Assembly (NCBI GenBank): GCA_946410365.1
Contig: CAMKAA010000082.1
Span: 1 to 5,215, forward strand
Length of the DNA: 5,215 bases
From: an uncultured Lachnospiraceae bacterium
Lineage (GTDB): Bacteria > Bacillota_A > Clostridia > Lachnospirales > Lachnospiraceae
Direction: 5' to 3'
In this document: piece by piece, positions 1 through 4,849 of the stretch
Layout of the letters: each line of letters starts with the position of its first letter
Position numbering within the stretch: the stretch's first letter is position 1
Position numbers and translations under genes: made by a program
The notes under the pieces: model-generated
Databases searched by the model: none
Told to the model about the DNA's origin: nothing
The model's input: the letters and a program-made list of their open reading frames with translations, nothing else

Positions 1-695
1 GGAGCTCCCTTATCGCGGCAGTACGGAATGATGTGCTTGCCGAAATCCAGATTAGGCTGTTCCTTATTGGTCACCAGCGCCTCCCTGAGCGTCTTCCAGT
101 TGAATATATAAATACCCATGGAAGCCAGATTGCTGCGGGGATGCGCGGGCTTCTCCTCAAAGTCCACGACCTTTCTGTTCTCGTCAGTGATCATGATCCC
201 GAAACGGCTCGCCTCTTCCTTAGGGACCGGCATGACAGCGATAGTTACTTCAGCATTGTTTTCCTTATGGAAATCCAACATCGATTCGTAATCCATCTTA
301 TAGATATGATCACCGGACAGAATAAGCACATAATCGGGGTTGTAGCTCTCCATATACGTGAGATTCTGATAGATCGCGTTTGCAGTTCCCGTGTACCAGT
401 CCGTATGCGCGATCTTCTCATACGGAGACAGTACCGTGACTCCTCCCACATTCTTATCGAGGTCCCACGGGATTCCGATCCCGACGTGCGTATTCAGCCT
501 CAGCGGCATATACTGTGTCAGTACGCCTACAGTATCCACACCTGAATTAATGCAGTTACTGAGCGGAAAGTCAATGATCCTGTACTTCCCGCCGAAGGAT
601 ACCGCCGGCTTAGCCATATTTGATGTAAGAACTCCAAGTCTGCTTCCCTGGCCGCCTGCCAACAGCATAGCGATCATTTCTTTCTTAACTATCAT
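1..695 (-). CDS. glgC: Glucose-1-phosphate adenylyltransferase (ADP-glucose pyrophosphorylase), N-terminal part, runs off the left edge
   Basis: The enzyme makes ADP-glucose from ATP and glucose-1-phosphate, the committed step of bacterial glycogen synthesis in the cytoplasm. I translated the minus strand from the ATG at 695-693. It reads open to the window edge and gives 231 codons of a protein usually around 400 residues long, so the left-handed beta-helix C-terminal domain is missing. The nucleotidyltransferase motifs are clear: [10 protein letters not shown] (residues 11-20), [16 protein letters not shown] (37-52), WYTGTANA (100-107), the catalytic-aspartate segment LSGDHIY (126-132, D129), FEEKP with the glucose-1-phosphate-binding lysine (K182), and SMGIYIF (192-198). 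A Shine-Dalgarno AGAGGTGG lies 4 bases before the start. The gene is divergent from murC. In many clostridia glgC is followed by glgD, which would lie outside this window. The family assignment is secure; the symbol rests on the GlgC-like rather than GlgD-like motif set. Confidence 0.96.
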   Translation of the reverse strand, partial: MIVKKEMIAMLLAGGQGSRLGVLTSNMAKPAVSFGGKYRIIDFPLSNCINSGVDTVGVLTQYMPLRLNTHVGIGIPWDLDKNVGGVTVLSPYEKIAHTDWYTGTANAIYQNLTYMESYNPDYVLILSGDHIYKMDYESMLDFHKENNAEVTIAVMPVPKEEASRFGIMITDENRKVVDFEEKPAHPRSNLASMGIYIFNWKTLREALVTNKEQPNLDFGKHIIPYCRDKGA

Positions 696-717
696 GTTGC
701 CACCTCTGGTATGGTTT

Positions 718-757
718 TTGCAAAATCATTTACATAATAACGTTTAAAATTTTGCAA
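718..757. repeat. 9-bp inverted repeat in the glgC leader
   Basis: TTGCAAAAT (718-726) and ATTTTGCAA (749-757) are perfect reverse complements separated by 22 bases. They lie between the glgC -10 element and its start codon, so the repeat could be a regulator-binding site or a weak hairpin in the glgC mRNA. The stretch is A+T-rich, so chance is a real alternative. Confidence 0.4.
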
Positions 758-761
758 TGAT

Positions 762-770
762 ATTATACCA
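762..770 (-). promoter_or_regulatory. Extended -10 promoter for glgC
   Basis: On the minus strand the sequence TGGTATAAT is a perfect extended -10 element (TGn plus TATAAT). It would start transcription near 755 and give a leader of about 60 bases before the glgC ATG. The hexamer 17 bases upstream (TTTCAT) is a poor -35, which is common for extended -10 promoters. The promoter is inferred from consensus only. Confidence 0.6.
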
Positions 771-898
771 TACCGATTACAGAAATGAAACTGTACATTG
801 TATTCGCCAAATCGTTCTACTTTATACGCAATTTTGTTTTATTGCCAGACAATTTCCATTTCTTCCGAGTGGATTACATACACCATTCGGATACTCCT

Positions 899-927
899 TT
901 GACTTGTATGACTTCTTATTGTATGAT
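899..927 (+). promoter_or_regulatory. Housekeeping (sigma-A type) promoter for murC
   Basis: TTGACT (899-904) and TATGAT (922-927) each match the -35 and -10 consensus at five of six positions and are separated by the optimal 17 bases. Transcription would begin near 934, giving a leader of about 60 bases to the murC ATG at 995. The promoter lies inside the upstream in-frame extension of murC, which argues against any start earlier than 995. Confidence 0.75.
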
Positions 928-950
928 ACGAACGTCAACTCAATCAGATA

Positions 951-967
951 AGAAGCACAATGCTTCT
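951..967 (+). other. Small hairpin in the murC leader
   Basis: AGAAGC (951-956) and GCTTCT (962-967) form a 6-bp stem with a 5-base loop, ending 16 bases before the Shine-Dalgarno. It is not followed by a T run, so it is not a terminator. It may stabilise the leader or may be chance. Confidence 0.35.
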
Positions 968-983
968 GACTATCAATACATTC

Positions 984-990
984 AGGGAGG
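984..990 (+). promoter_or_regulatory. Ribosome binding site that fixes the murC start
   Basis: AGGGAGG lies 4 bases before the ATG at 995. The open frame extends 70 codons further upstream to 785, but no comparable site precedes that codon and the extension has no Mur ligase similarity. The start at 995 is therefore chosen. Confidence 0.85.
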
Positions 991-994
991 ACAT

Positions 995-2383
995 ATGTAT
1001 CAGCTCGATTTTGACAAGCCAATCCACGTCTTTTTTTCAGGGATCGGCGGAATCTCCATGAGCGGTCTCGCGCAGATCCTTCGCAGCAGAGGGTTTGAGG
1101 TCTCCGGATCCGACCGCGCCGCTTCTTCCATTACGGATGAACTGGCTGCGGACGGCATCAGGGTCATTATCGGCCAGCAGAAGGAAAACATCACGCCTGA
1201 CATCGATCTCGTCGTCTTCACAGCGGCGATCCGGCCGGACAACCCGGAGTATATCGCCGTTATGGAAAACGGAATTCCGCACATAACAAGGTCTGTTCTT
1301 CTGGGCCAGATCATGCGCGGATACAAGGATCCTGTCGCCATCAGCGGCACTCACGGAAAGACCACGACAACGTCTATGATCTCCGAGATCATGATGGCAG
1401 CCGGAACGGACCCCACTCTTTCCATCGGCGGCATCCTTGACAGCATCGGAGGAAACGTCAGGATCGGAAACAGTCAGTATTTTGCCGCCGAAGCATGCGA
1501 GTACACGAACAGTTTCCTGGACATGTTCCCGGGCATCGGCATCATTTTGGATATCGACGCGGATCACCTGGATTTCTTCAAAGATCTCGATGATATCCGC
1601 CGCTCCTTCAGGAAATTTGCCGGGCTTATACCCGCGGACGGCGCCCTGATCATCAATACGCAGATCCCGGACTATGAGGAGATCTCCGGCGGCCTTGACT
1701 GCAGAGTGATTCTCTACGGCCCTGACGACAGCGCAGATTACTGGCCTGAGGACATCACTTATGATCAGTTTGCCCGCGCCTCCTACACCCTCTGCTCACG
1801 CTCTGCAGACGGGACAGTCAACAGGCAGGCGGTCACCCTGGGAGTTCCCGGCGAGCACAATGTCTATAACTCCCTCGCGGCAGCGGCGGCGGCAGACTGC
1901 CTTGGCATTGACCGCAAGTACACAGCGGCGGCTCTGGCGGGCTATACGGGAACCGAGAGGCGTTTCCAGATCCTGGGAAGCCGGAACGGCTTTACGGTCA
2001 TCGACGACTACGCGCATCACCCCACAGAGATCGAGGCGACCCTGAGGACCGCGCTTAATTACCCTCACAGAGAACTCTGGTGCGTCTTCCAGTCCCATAC
2101 TTACACCAGGACCAAGGCTCTGATGGATGAATTCGCGCAGGCCCTTACTCTGGCAGATCACGTGATCCTTGCCAAAATATACCCTGCCAGAGAGACCGAC
2201 GATCTTGGGATCAGCTCCCACACTCTGGCCGAAAAGATTGAACAGCTGGGGCATCCCTGTCTATGCCTGGATTCTTTTGAAGAAATTGAAGAATATCTCC
2301 TGAAAAATTGCCAATCGGATGATTTGGTGATAACTATGGGGGCCGGAAATATCAATGAAGTAGGGAAAAAACTGGTTATGTGA
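995..2383 (+). CDS. murC: UDP-N-acetylmuramate--L-alanine ligase (MurC)
   Basis: MurC adds L-alanine to UDP-N-acetylmuramic acid using ATP, the first peptide-building step of cytoplasmic peptidoglycan precursor synthesis. At 462 residues it has the usual family length. The three Mur ligase domains appear in order: an N-terminal UDP-binding fold with GIGGISMSG (16-24), a central ATPase domain with the P-loop GTHGKTTTT (118-126), EACEYTNSFL (166-175) and DHLD (190-193), and a C-terminal domain reached through PGEHNVYNSLAAAA (285-298), TGTERRF (318-324) and DDYAHHPTEI (337-346). The last segment, ITMGAG, is also typical. One small oddity is Asp186 where related ligases usually have Asn in the segment before DHLD. 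The gene appears to be transcribed alone: it has its own promoter at 899-927 and a strong terminator about 70 bases after the stop. The YTN and DDYAHHP motifs favour MurC over the related ligases MurD, MurE and Mpl. Confidence 0.97.
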   Translation: MYQLDFDKPIHVFFSGIGGISMSGLAQILRSRGFEVSGSDRAASSITDELAADGIRVIIGQQKENITPDIDLVVFTAAIRPDNPEYIAVMENGIPHITRSVLLGQIMRGYKDPVAISGTHGKTTTTSMISEIMMAAGTDPTLSIGGILDSIGGNVRIGNSQYFAAEACEYTNSFLDMFPGIGIILDIDADHLDFFKDLDDIRRSFRKFAGLIPADGALIINTQIPDYEEISGGLDCRVILYGPDDSADYWPEDITYDQFARASYTLCSRSADGTVNRQAVTLGVPGEHNVYNSLAAAAAADCLGIDRKYTAAALAGYTGTERRFQILGSRNGFTVIDDYAHHPTEIEATLRTALNYPHRELWCVFQSHTYTRTKALMDEFAQALTLADHVILAKIYPARETDDLGISSHTLAEKIEQLGHPCLCLDSFEEIEEYLLKNCQSDDLVITMGAGNINEVGKKLVM

Positions 2384-2401
2384 CCTTCCCTTTCCGACTT
2401 T

Positions 2402-2442
2402 TCCACATCATCCCCCCAAAAAAGCCGCATGAACGATGTGGA
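2402..2442. repeat. 8-bp inverted repeat containing two DnaA-box-like sequences
   Basis: TCCACATC (2402-2409) and GATGTGGA (2435-2442) are perfect reverse complements separated by 25 bases. Each arm is part of a one-mismatch DnaA-type 9-mer: TTTTCCACA at 2399-2407 on the plus strand and ATATCCACA on the minus strand at 2438-2446. It sits between the murC stop and the terminator stem, so the pair could be opposed protein-binding sites rather than an RNA hairpin. Confidence 0.45.
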
Positions 2443-2451
2443 TATCCCACT

Positions 2452-2492
2452 CTCCCGAAGTGCCCCTTATCAAGGCATTTCGGGAGTTTTTT
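2452..2492 (+). terminator. Rho-independent terminator of murC
   Basis: The arms 2452-2464 and 2474-2486 pair over 13 bp (outer part CTCCCGAA with TTCGGGAG, one G-U pair further in), with a 9-base loop. The stem is followed directly by six T residues (2487-2492). It starts 69 bases after the murC stop codon and would insulate the downstream replication genes from murC transcription. On the minus strand no T run of this quality follows the stem, so it should act in one direction. Confidence 0.9.
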
Positions 2493-2515
2493 CCACTTTA
2501 TCCTCATTATCCACA
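2489..2515 (+). promoter_or_regulatory. Tandem DnaA-box-like 9-mers, one perfect
   Basis: Three 9-mers abut head to tail: TTTTCCACT (2489-2497, two mismatches), TTATCCTCA (2498-2506, one mismatch) and TTATCCACA (2507-2515, the exact DnaA-box consensus). Further one-mismatch sites lie at 2399-2407 (plus), 2438-2446 (minus) and 2556-2564 (plus, TTATGGACA, with a change at a normally important position). By simple counting at equal base use, an exact box would be expected about 0.003 times in this 391-base gap on both strands. One-mismatch boxes would be expected about 0.08 times, against four seen. DnaA is an established transcription regulator as well as initiator, and the cluster lies ahead of helicase-loading genes. 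Binding itself is inferred. Confidence 0.6.
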
Positions 2516-2563
2516 ATTGCCCCGGGCACTGTCCGATTCCCGCCGCCGCAAAAATTTATGGAC

Positions 2564-2577
2564 AAAATGACCATTTT
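2564..2577. repeat. Short inverted repeat near the -35 region of a dnaD promoter candidate
   Basis: AAAATG (2564-2569) and CATTTT (2572-2577) form a 14-base dyad with a 2-base centre. It ends about 20 bases before the candidate -10 at 2598-2603 and would overlap its -35 region, a usual place for an operator. The arms are short and A+T-rich, so this is tentative. Confidence 0.25.
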
Positions 2578-2592
2578 CGGTGCCTGTTTGCC

Positions 2593-2629
2593 TATGCTAT
2601 ACTGCATTTATCAAATTATGCTATTTTGC
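2593..2629 (+). promoter_or_regulatory. Candidate extended -10 promoter(s) in a 13-base direct repeat, upstream of the dnaD-domain gene
   Basis: TATGCTATACTGC (2593-2605) recurs as TATGCTATTTTGC (2617-2629), identical at 11 of 13 positions and offset by 24 bases. Each copy contains a TGn extended -10 shape: TGCTATACT at 2595-2603 and TGCTATTTT at 2619-2627, the first being the better match. No convincing -35 precedes either copy. Use of the first would give a leader of about 165 bases before the TTG start at 2775. Confidence 0.4.
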
Positions 2630-2662
2630 CGCAGATATCGACTGATCCGCAGCGGCTGGGAC

Positions 2663-2668
2663 TATAAT
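2663..2668 (+). promoter_or_regulatory. Alternative -10 element for the dnaD-domain gene
   Basis: A perfect TATAAT lies 107 bases before the TTG start at 2775. The best upstream -35-like hexamer is TCGACT, four of six matches but with a long 19-base spacer, so the promoter is uncertain. It is an alternative to the extended -10 elements at 2595-2627. Confidence 0.35.
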
Positions 2669-2760
2669 GACTTTATCCGCGCCGGGACTGCGCAGCGCTC
2701 TGATAAGACTTGGGGAATCACGAGTGCCTGTGCGCCTATCCTGACCCGCCGGACAGATAA

Positions 2761-2766
2761 GGGAGG
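2761..2766 (+). promoter_or_regulatory. Ribosome binding site that supports the TTG start of the dnaD-domain gene
   Basis: GGGAGG sits 8 bases before the TTG at 2775. No ATG or GTG in that frame is near it, and the first in-frame ATG (residue 24) would remove a conserved N-terminal segment. This is why TTG is accepted as the start codon. Confidence 0.8.
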
Positions 2767-2774
2767 TTTGTGCA

Positions 2775-3743
2775 TTGTTCACGGTTTACAGCGAGGCAGA
2801 TCTGGGCTCCACCCTGATCTCCAATCTCTTTATCGACAAATACATGAAGGACGCCAATGACGCGCAGCTCAAGGTCTATCTCTATCTTCTTCGAATGATG
2901 AACGCGGGAAGGACCACGAGCATTCCGGATATGGCCGATCAGTTCAACCACACGGAGAGGGAAGTAATGCGCTCGCTCCGCTATTGGGAGCGCCGCGGCC
3001 TTATTGTGCTCGAATACAGCGGCGCAGGCGATCTTATGTCCCTGCGCATGGTGTCTCCCAGGCCGGAAAACGAAGTACAGGGTTACCCTGTACCTTTCCG
3101 CGGCGGGCTTGTATCCGGCGGCGCAGAGAGTGAATCTGTCTATCCCGAAAAAGAGAGCCGCACTGCGCCAGCAGTTCCCAGGCTCCAGGCCATGGCGATC
3201 CCTGCGCAGCACAGTATTCCCGCAGAATCCGCCTCCGCACAGCCTGCTGCTCCGCCGGCTTCAGACTCACTGACTGCTGCCGGACAGCTTCACTCCGACA
3301 GGACAGACGAGGAGGCCGAAAGCCGCAAGGCTGCCTTCAGGCATCCCGATGCGGCTTCCGTAGAGGCTTTCAAGAGCAGTACCAAACGGGCGCAGCTTCT
3401 GTATATCATTGAGCAGTATATCGGAAAACCTCTTGCGCCCAGCGAGGTGGAATCTGTATACTATATTTCCGAACAGCTCCACTTCTCTGACGCGCTGATC
3501 GATTATCTGCTGCAGTACTGCATTGACAGAGGTAAGAAGGATTTCCGCTACATCCAGAAAGTGGCTGTCAACTGGGCCGAGCGCGGCATTACCACCCCCA
3601 AGCAGGCGGAGCGCTCTGTCTCCAGTTTCAGCAGAAAAGGGCGCAGCGCGCAGGGTGTAAAGCCCTCCGCCAATCCCTTCAACCAGTTCGAGCAGAATCA
3701 GTATGACTTTGACGAACTCGAGAAAGATATTTTAAGCAACTAA
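2775..3743 (+). CDS. DnaD-domain primosomal replication protein
   Basis: This 322-residue protein has the architecture of the DnaD/DnaB family, which remodels DNA at the origin or at stalled forks and helps recruit the helicase loader in low-GC Gram-positives. Residues about 14-95 look like a winged helix (FIDKYM, YLYLLRMMN, ADQFNHTEREVMRSLRYWE). About 95-195 is a variable Ala/Pro/Ser-rich linker. About 196-275 is the DnaD domain, ending in FRYIQKVAVNWAERG, where Y259, V263, W267 and G271 match the YxxxIxxxWxxxG pattern. A short acidic-aromatic tail, NPFNQFEQNQYDFDELEKD, closes the protein and resembles tails I recall from related Lachnospiraceae proteins. The start is TTG. The next gene, the helicase loader, follows after 15 bases, which supports a primosomal role. 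No symbol is given because clostridial members do not map cleanly to Bacillus DnaD or DnaB. Confidence 0.9.
   Translation: MFTVYSEADLGSTLISNLFIDKYMKDANDAQLKVYLYLLRMMNAGRTTSIPDMADQFNHTEREVMRSLRYWERRGLIVLEYSGAGDLMSLRMVSPRPENEVQGYPVPFRGGLVSGGAESESVYPEKESRTAPAVPRLQAMAIPAQHSIPAESASAQPAAPPASDSLTAAGQLHSDRTDEEAESRKAAFRHPDAASVEAFKSSTKRAQLLYIIEQYIGKPLAPSEVESVYYISEQLHFSDALIDYLLQYCIDRGKKDFRYIQKVAVNWAERGITTPKQAERSVSSFSRKGRSAQGVKPSANPFNQFEQNQYDFDELEKDILSN
3075..3093. repeat. Perfect 19-bp palindrome inside the DnaD-domain gene
   Basis: GTACAGGGT and ACCCTGTAC (9-bp arms, 1-base centre) form a perfect inverted repeat. It lies in the part of the gene that encodes the variable linker (residues about 101-107), where protein constraint is low. 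It has the shape of a dimeric regulator site or a compact hairpin, but no T run follows. Function is unknown. Confidence 0.5.
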
Positions 3744-3746
3744 GCC

Positions 3747-3751
3747 GGGAG
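3747..3751 (+). promoter_or_regulatory. Ribosome binding site for the GTG start of the helicase loader
   Basis: GGGAG lies 7 bases before the GTG at 3759, within the 15-base gap after the upstream stop codon. It supports GTG as the start over the first internal ATG (residue 12). Confidence 0.75.
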
Positions 3752-3758
3752 AAAACAG

Positions 3759-4748
3759 GTGTCACTGACAAGAGAACAGTACGACGAGATCATGCGCGGC
3801 TATATGCAGAAGCAGAACCGGCGGCATCAGCTGGCTCTGCAGCGCAGAGACGAGGTCTATGCCCGGATCCCCGAATTCCGGCAGCTTTCGGACCGGGTAT
3901 CAGAAATTGCCGTGGATTATCTTCATTCACGATTGGGAGAAAAGAGGAATGACACTTCCGTTTCTCCCGGTTTTGTGCGCCCGCGGCTCGAAGAGATCGC
4001 AGCAAGAAAAAAAGAGCTTCTTGTCTCCCATGGCTTTCCCGAGGATTATCTCACGGTAAGTCCCGAATGCCCTCTCTGCGGCGATACAGGCTTTGTGGAC
4101 GGACAAAAGTGCCGCTGTTTCCGCCAGAAAGAGGTTGAGATCCTCTACAGCCATTCCCATCTGAAGGAACTGGTGGCCGAGCAGAATTTTGGCGTTCTTT
4201 CAGAGAACTATTATCAGGGCGAGGATTTAAAGAGGTTTCGCATCGCGGCAGCCGCATGCAGGCGAATGGCAGCGGAATTCGATACGGTATACCGAAATCT
4301 CTACTTATATGGTACGGTAGGTACAGGCAAGTCCTTTTTATCCATCTGCATCGCAAAGGAAGTCCTTGAGACAGGGCATTCCGTCCTCTATTTCAGTGCG
4401 GCGGCGCTCTTTGACAAACTTTCCATGTATTCCTTCGATGTAAGGACCAAGGAGGAGCTGCGGAGTTTCATCTCCGATCTCTATGAATGCGACCTGCTAA
4501 TCATTGATGACCTCGGAACAGAACTTACCAACCAGTTCATATCGGCACAGCTCTTTGCCTGCCTGAATGAACGTCACCTGAACCGTAAATCTACCGTGAT
4601 CTCTACCAATCTTTCCCTTGCCGAAATGCAGTCCAGATATTCCGACCGCGTTTTTTCAAGGATCACCAATGATTACGAACTCTACAAGTTGACCGGCAGC
4701 GATATCCGCGTCCTCAAGCGAAGACAGCGGAACGCGGCTCATCACTAA
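3759..4748 (+). CDS. dnaC: Replicative helicase loader, DnaC/DnaI-type AAA+ ATPase
   Basis: The protein is predicted to load the hexameric replicative helicase onto single-stranded DNA with ATP. It has 329 residues. Residues 1-100 are helical and charged. A zinc-binding-like motif follows, with C104, C107, C118 and C120 (CPLCGDTGF...CRCF), as expected for the N-terminal helicase-contacting part of Bacillus DnaI-like loaders. The AAA+ core shows Walker A GTVGTGKS (185-192), Walker B LLIIDDLG (246-253), sensor-1 STNL (282-285) and an arginine-finger segment SDRVFSRI with R302. The same fold occurs in IstB, the ATPase partner of IS21 transposase, but the Cys-rich N-terminus and the DnaD-domain neighbour 15 bases upstream favour replication. 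No transposase or insertion-sequence ends are present. The start is GTG. Naming differs by species: DnaI in Bacillus corresponds to DnaC elsewhere, while Bacillus DnaC is the helicase itself. Confidence 0.92.
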   Translation: MSLTREQYDEIMRGYMQKQNRRHQLALQRRDEVYARIPEFRQLSDRVSEIAVDYLHSRLGEKRNDTSVSPGFVRPRLEEIAARKKELLVSHGFPEDYLTVSPECPLCGDTGFVDGQKCRCFRQKEVEILYSHSHLKELVAEQNFGVLSENYYQGEDLKRFRIAAAACRRMAAEFDTVYRNLYLYGTVGTGKSFLSICIAKEVLETGHSVLYFSAAALFDKLSMYSFDVRTKEELRSFISDLYECDLLIIDDLGTELTNQFISAQLFACLNERHLNRKSTVISTNLSLAEMQSRYSDRVFSRITNDYELYKLTGSDIRVLKRRQRNAAHH

Positions 4749-4782
4749 ATGATCCACTAAATTCCTACGAAAGTCAGAAAGC

Positions 4783-4786
4783 GAGG
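4783..4786 (+). promoter_or_regulatory. Ribosome binding site selecting the first of two PRPP synthetase starts
   Basis: GAGG (within GCGAGG, 4781-4786) lies 7 bases before the ATG at 4794. The second in-frame ATG, at 4836, has no purine-rich site before it. The ATG at 4787, in another frame, overlaps this site and leads to a short frame. The start at 4794 is preferred. Confidence 0.65.
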
Positions 4787-4793
4787 ATGGCTA

Positions 4794-4849
4794 ATGGAAC
4801 CAATCAAAAACGCCGAAAACCTACACCTCAACACGATGGAACCGATCAA
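4794..4849 (+). repeat. Duplicated start segment in the PRPP synthetase gene
   Basis: ATGGAACCAATCAA (4794-4807) is repeated as ATGGAACCGATCAA (4836-4849), 13 of 14 identical and exactly 42 bases apart. The reading frame is kept, so MEPIK is encoded at residues 1-5 and again at 15-19. The residues before position 28 are poorly conserved in the family as I recall it, so the copy looks like a recent N-terminal extension. Confidence 0.65.

Larger units (their letters stand above)
696..994. other. Divergent glgC-murC intergenic region (no gene seen)
   Basis: This 299-base A+T-rich stretch separates two divergent genes. It holds the glgC promoter and leader on the minus strand and the murC promoter and leader on the plus strand. 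Between roughly 785 and 898 I see no supported element, only weak promoter-like hexamers such as TTGTAT (798-803) 17 bases before TTTATA. No riboswitch or tRNA fold was recognised. Short open frames here lack ribosome binding sites. Confidence 0.7.
2384..2774. other. murC to dnaD-domain gene intergenic region (regulatory, no gene seen)
   Basis: The 391-base gap contains, in order, an inverted repeat (2402-2442), the murC terminator (2452-2492), the DnaA-box-like cluster (core 2489-2515), candidate promoters (2593-2668) and a leader up to the Shine-Dalgarno at 2761. In the leader I see only short GC-rich dyads such as CCGCAGCGG (2647-2655) and no recognisable riboswitch. A 143-codon open frame crosses the region but spans the terminator, lacks a ribosome binding site and overlaps the real gene, so it is not called. 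Confidence 0.7.

Noticed and set aside
33..747. Plus-strand open frames opposite glgC (170 and 118 codons)
   Set aside because: They are antisense shadows of a well-conserved glgC, with no ribosome binding sites or recognisable domains.
757..951. A possible 64-codon small protein in the glgC-murC gap
   Set aside because: There is no Shine-Dalgarno before its ATG and it runs through the murC promoter into the leader.
785..994. A 70-codon upstream in-frame extension of murC
   Set aside because: It has no ribosome binding site, contains the murC promoter (899-927), and its translation has no Mur ligase similarity, whereas the ATG at 995 has AGGGAGG and gives the standard N-terminus.
1037..1567. 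A 176-codon minus-strand open frame inside murC
   Set aside because: It is an antisense shadow of the MurC ATPase domain, its composition follows the murC codons, and no promoter or ribosome binding site is visible.
2399..2564. The DnaA-box cluster as the chromosomal origin
   Set aside because: dnaA, dnaN and rpmH are not adjacent and the flanking sequence is GC-rich with no obvious unwinding element, so a regulatory role is favoured.
2429..2860. A 143-codon plus-strand open frame between murC and the dnaD-domain gene
   Set aside because: It spans the murC terminator, has no ribosome binding site, overlaps the real gene by 86 bases in another frame, and shows no protein features.
2736..3212. 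A 158-codon minus-strand open frame opposite the dnaD-domain gene
   Set aside because: It is antisense to a supported gene and resembles no family I know.
3759..4748. IstB-type transposition ATPase (IS21 family) as an alternative identity
   Set aside because: No IstA transposase or terminal repeats are nearby, the Cys-rich N-terminal motif fits helicase loaders, and the gene follows a DnaD-domain gene by 15 bases.
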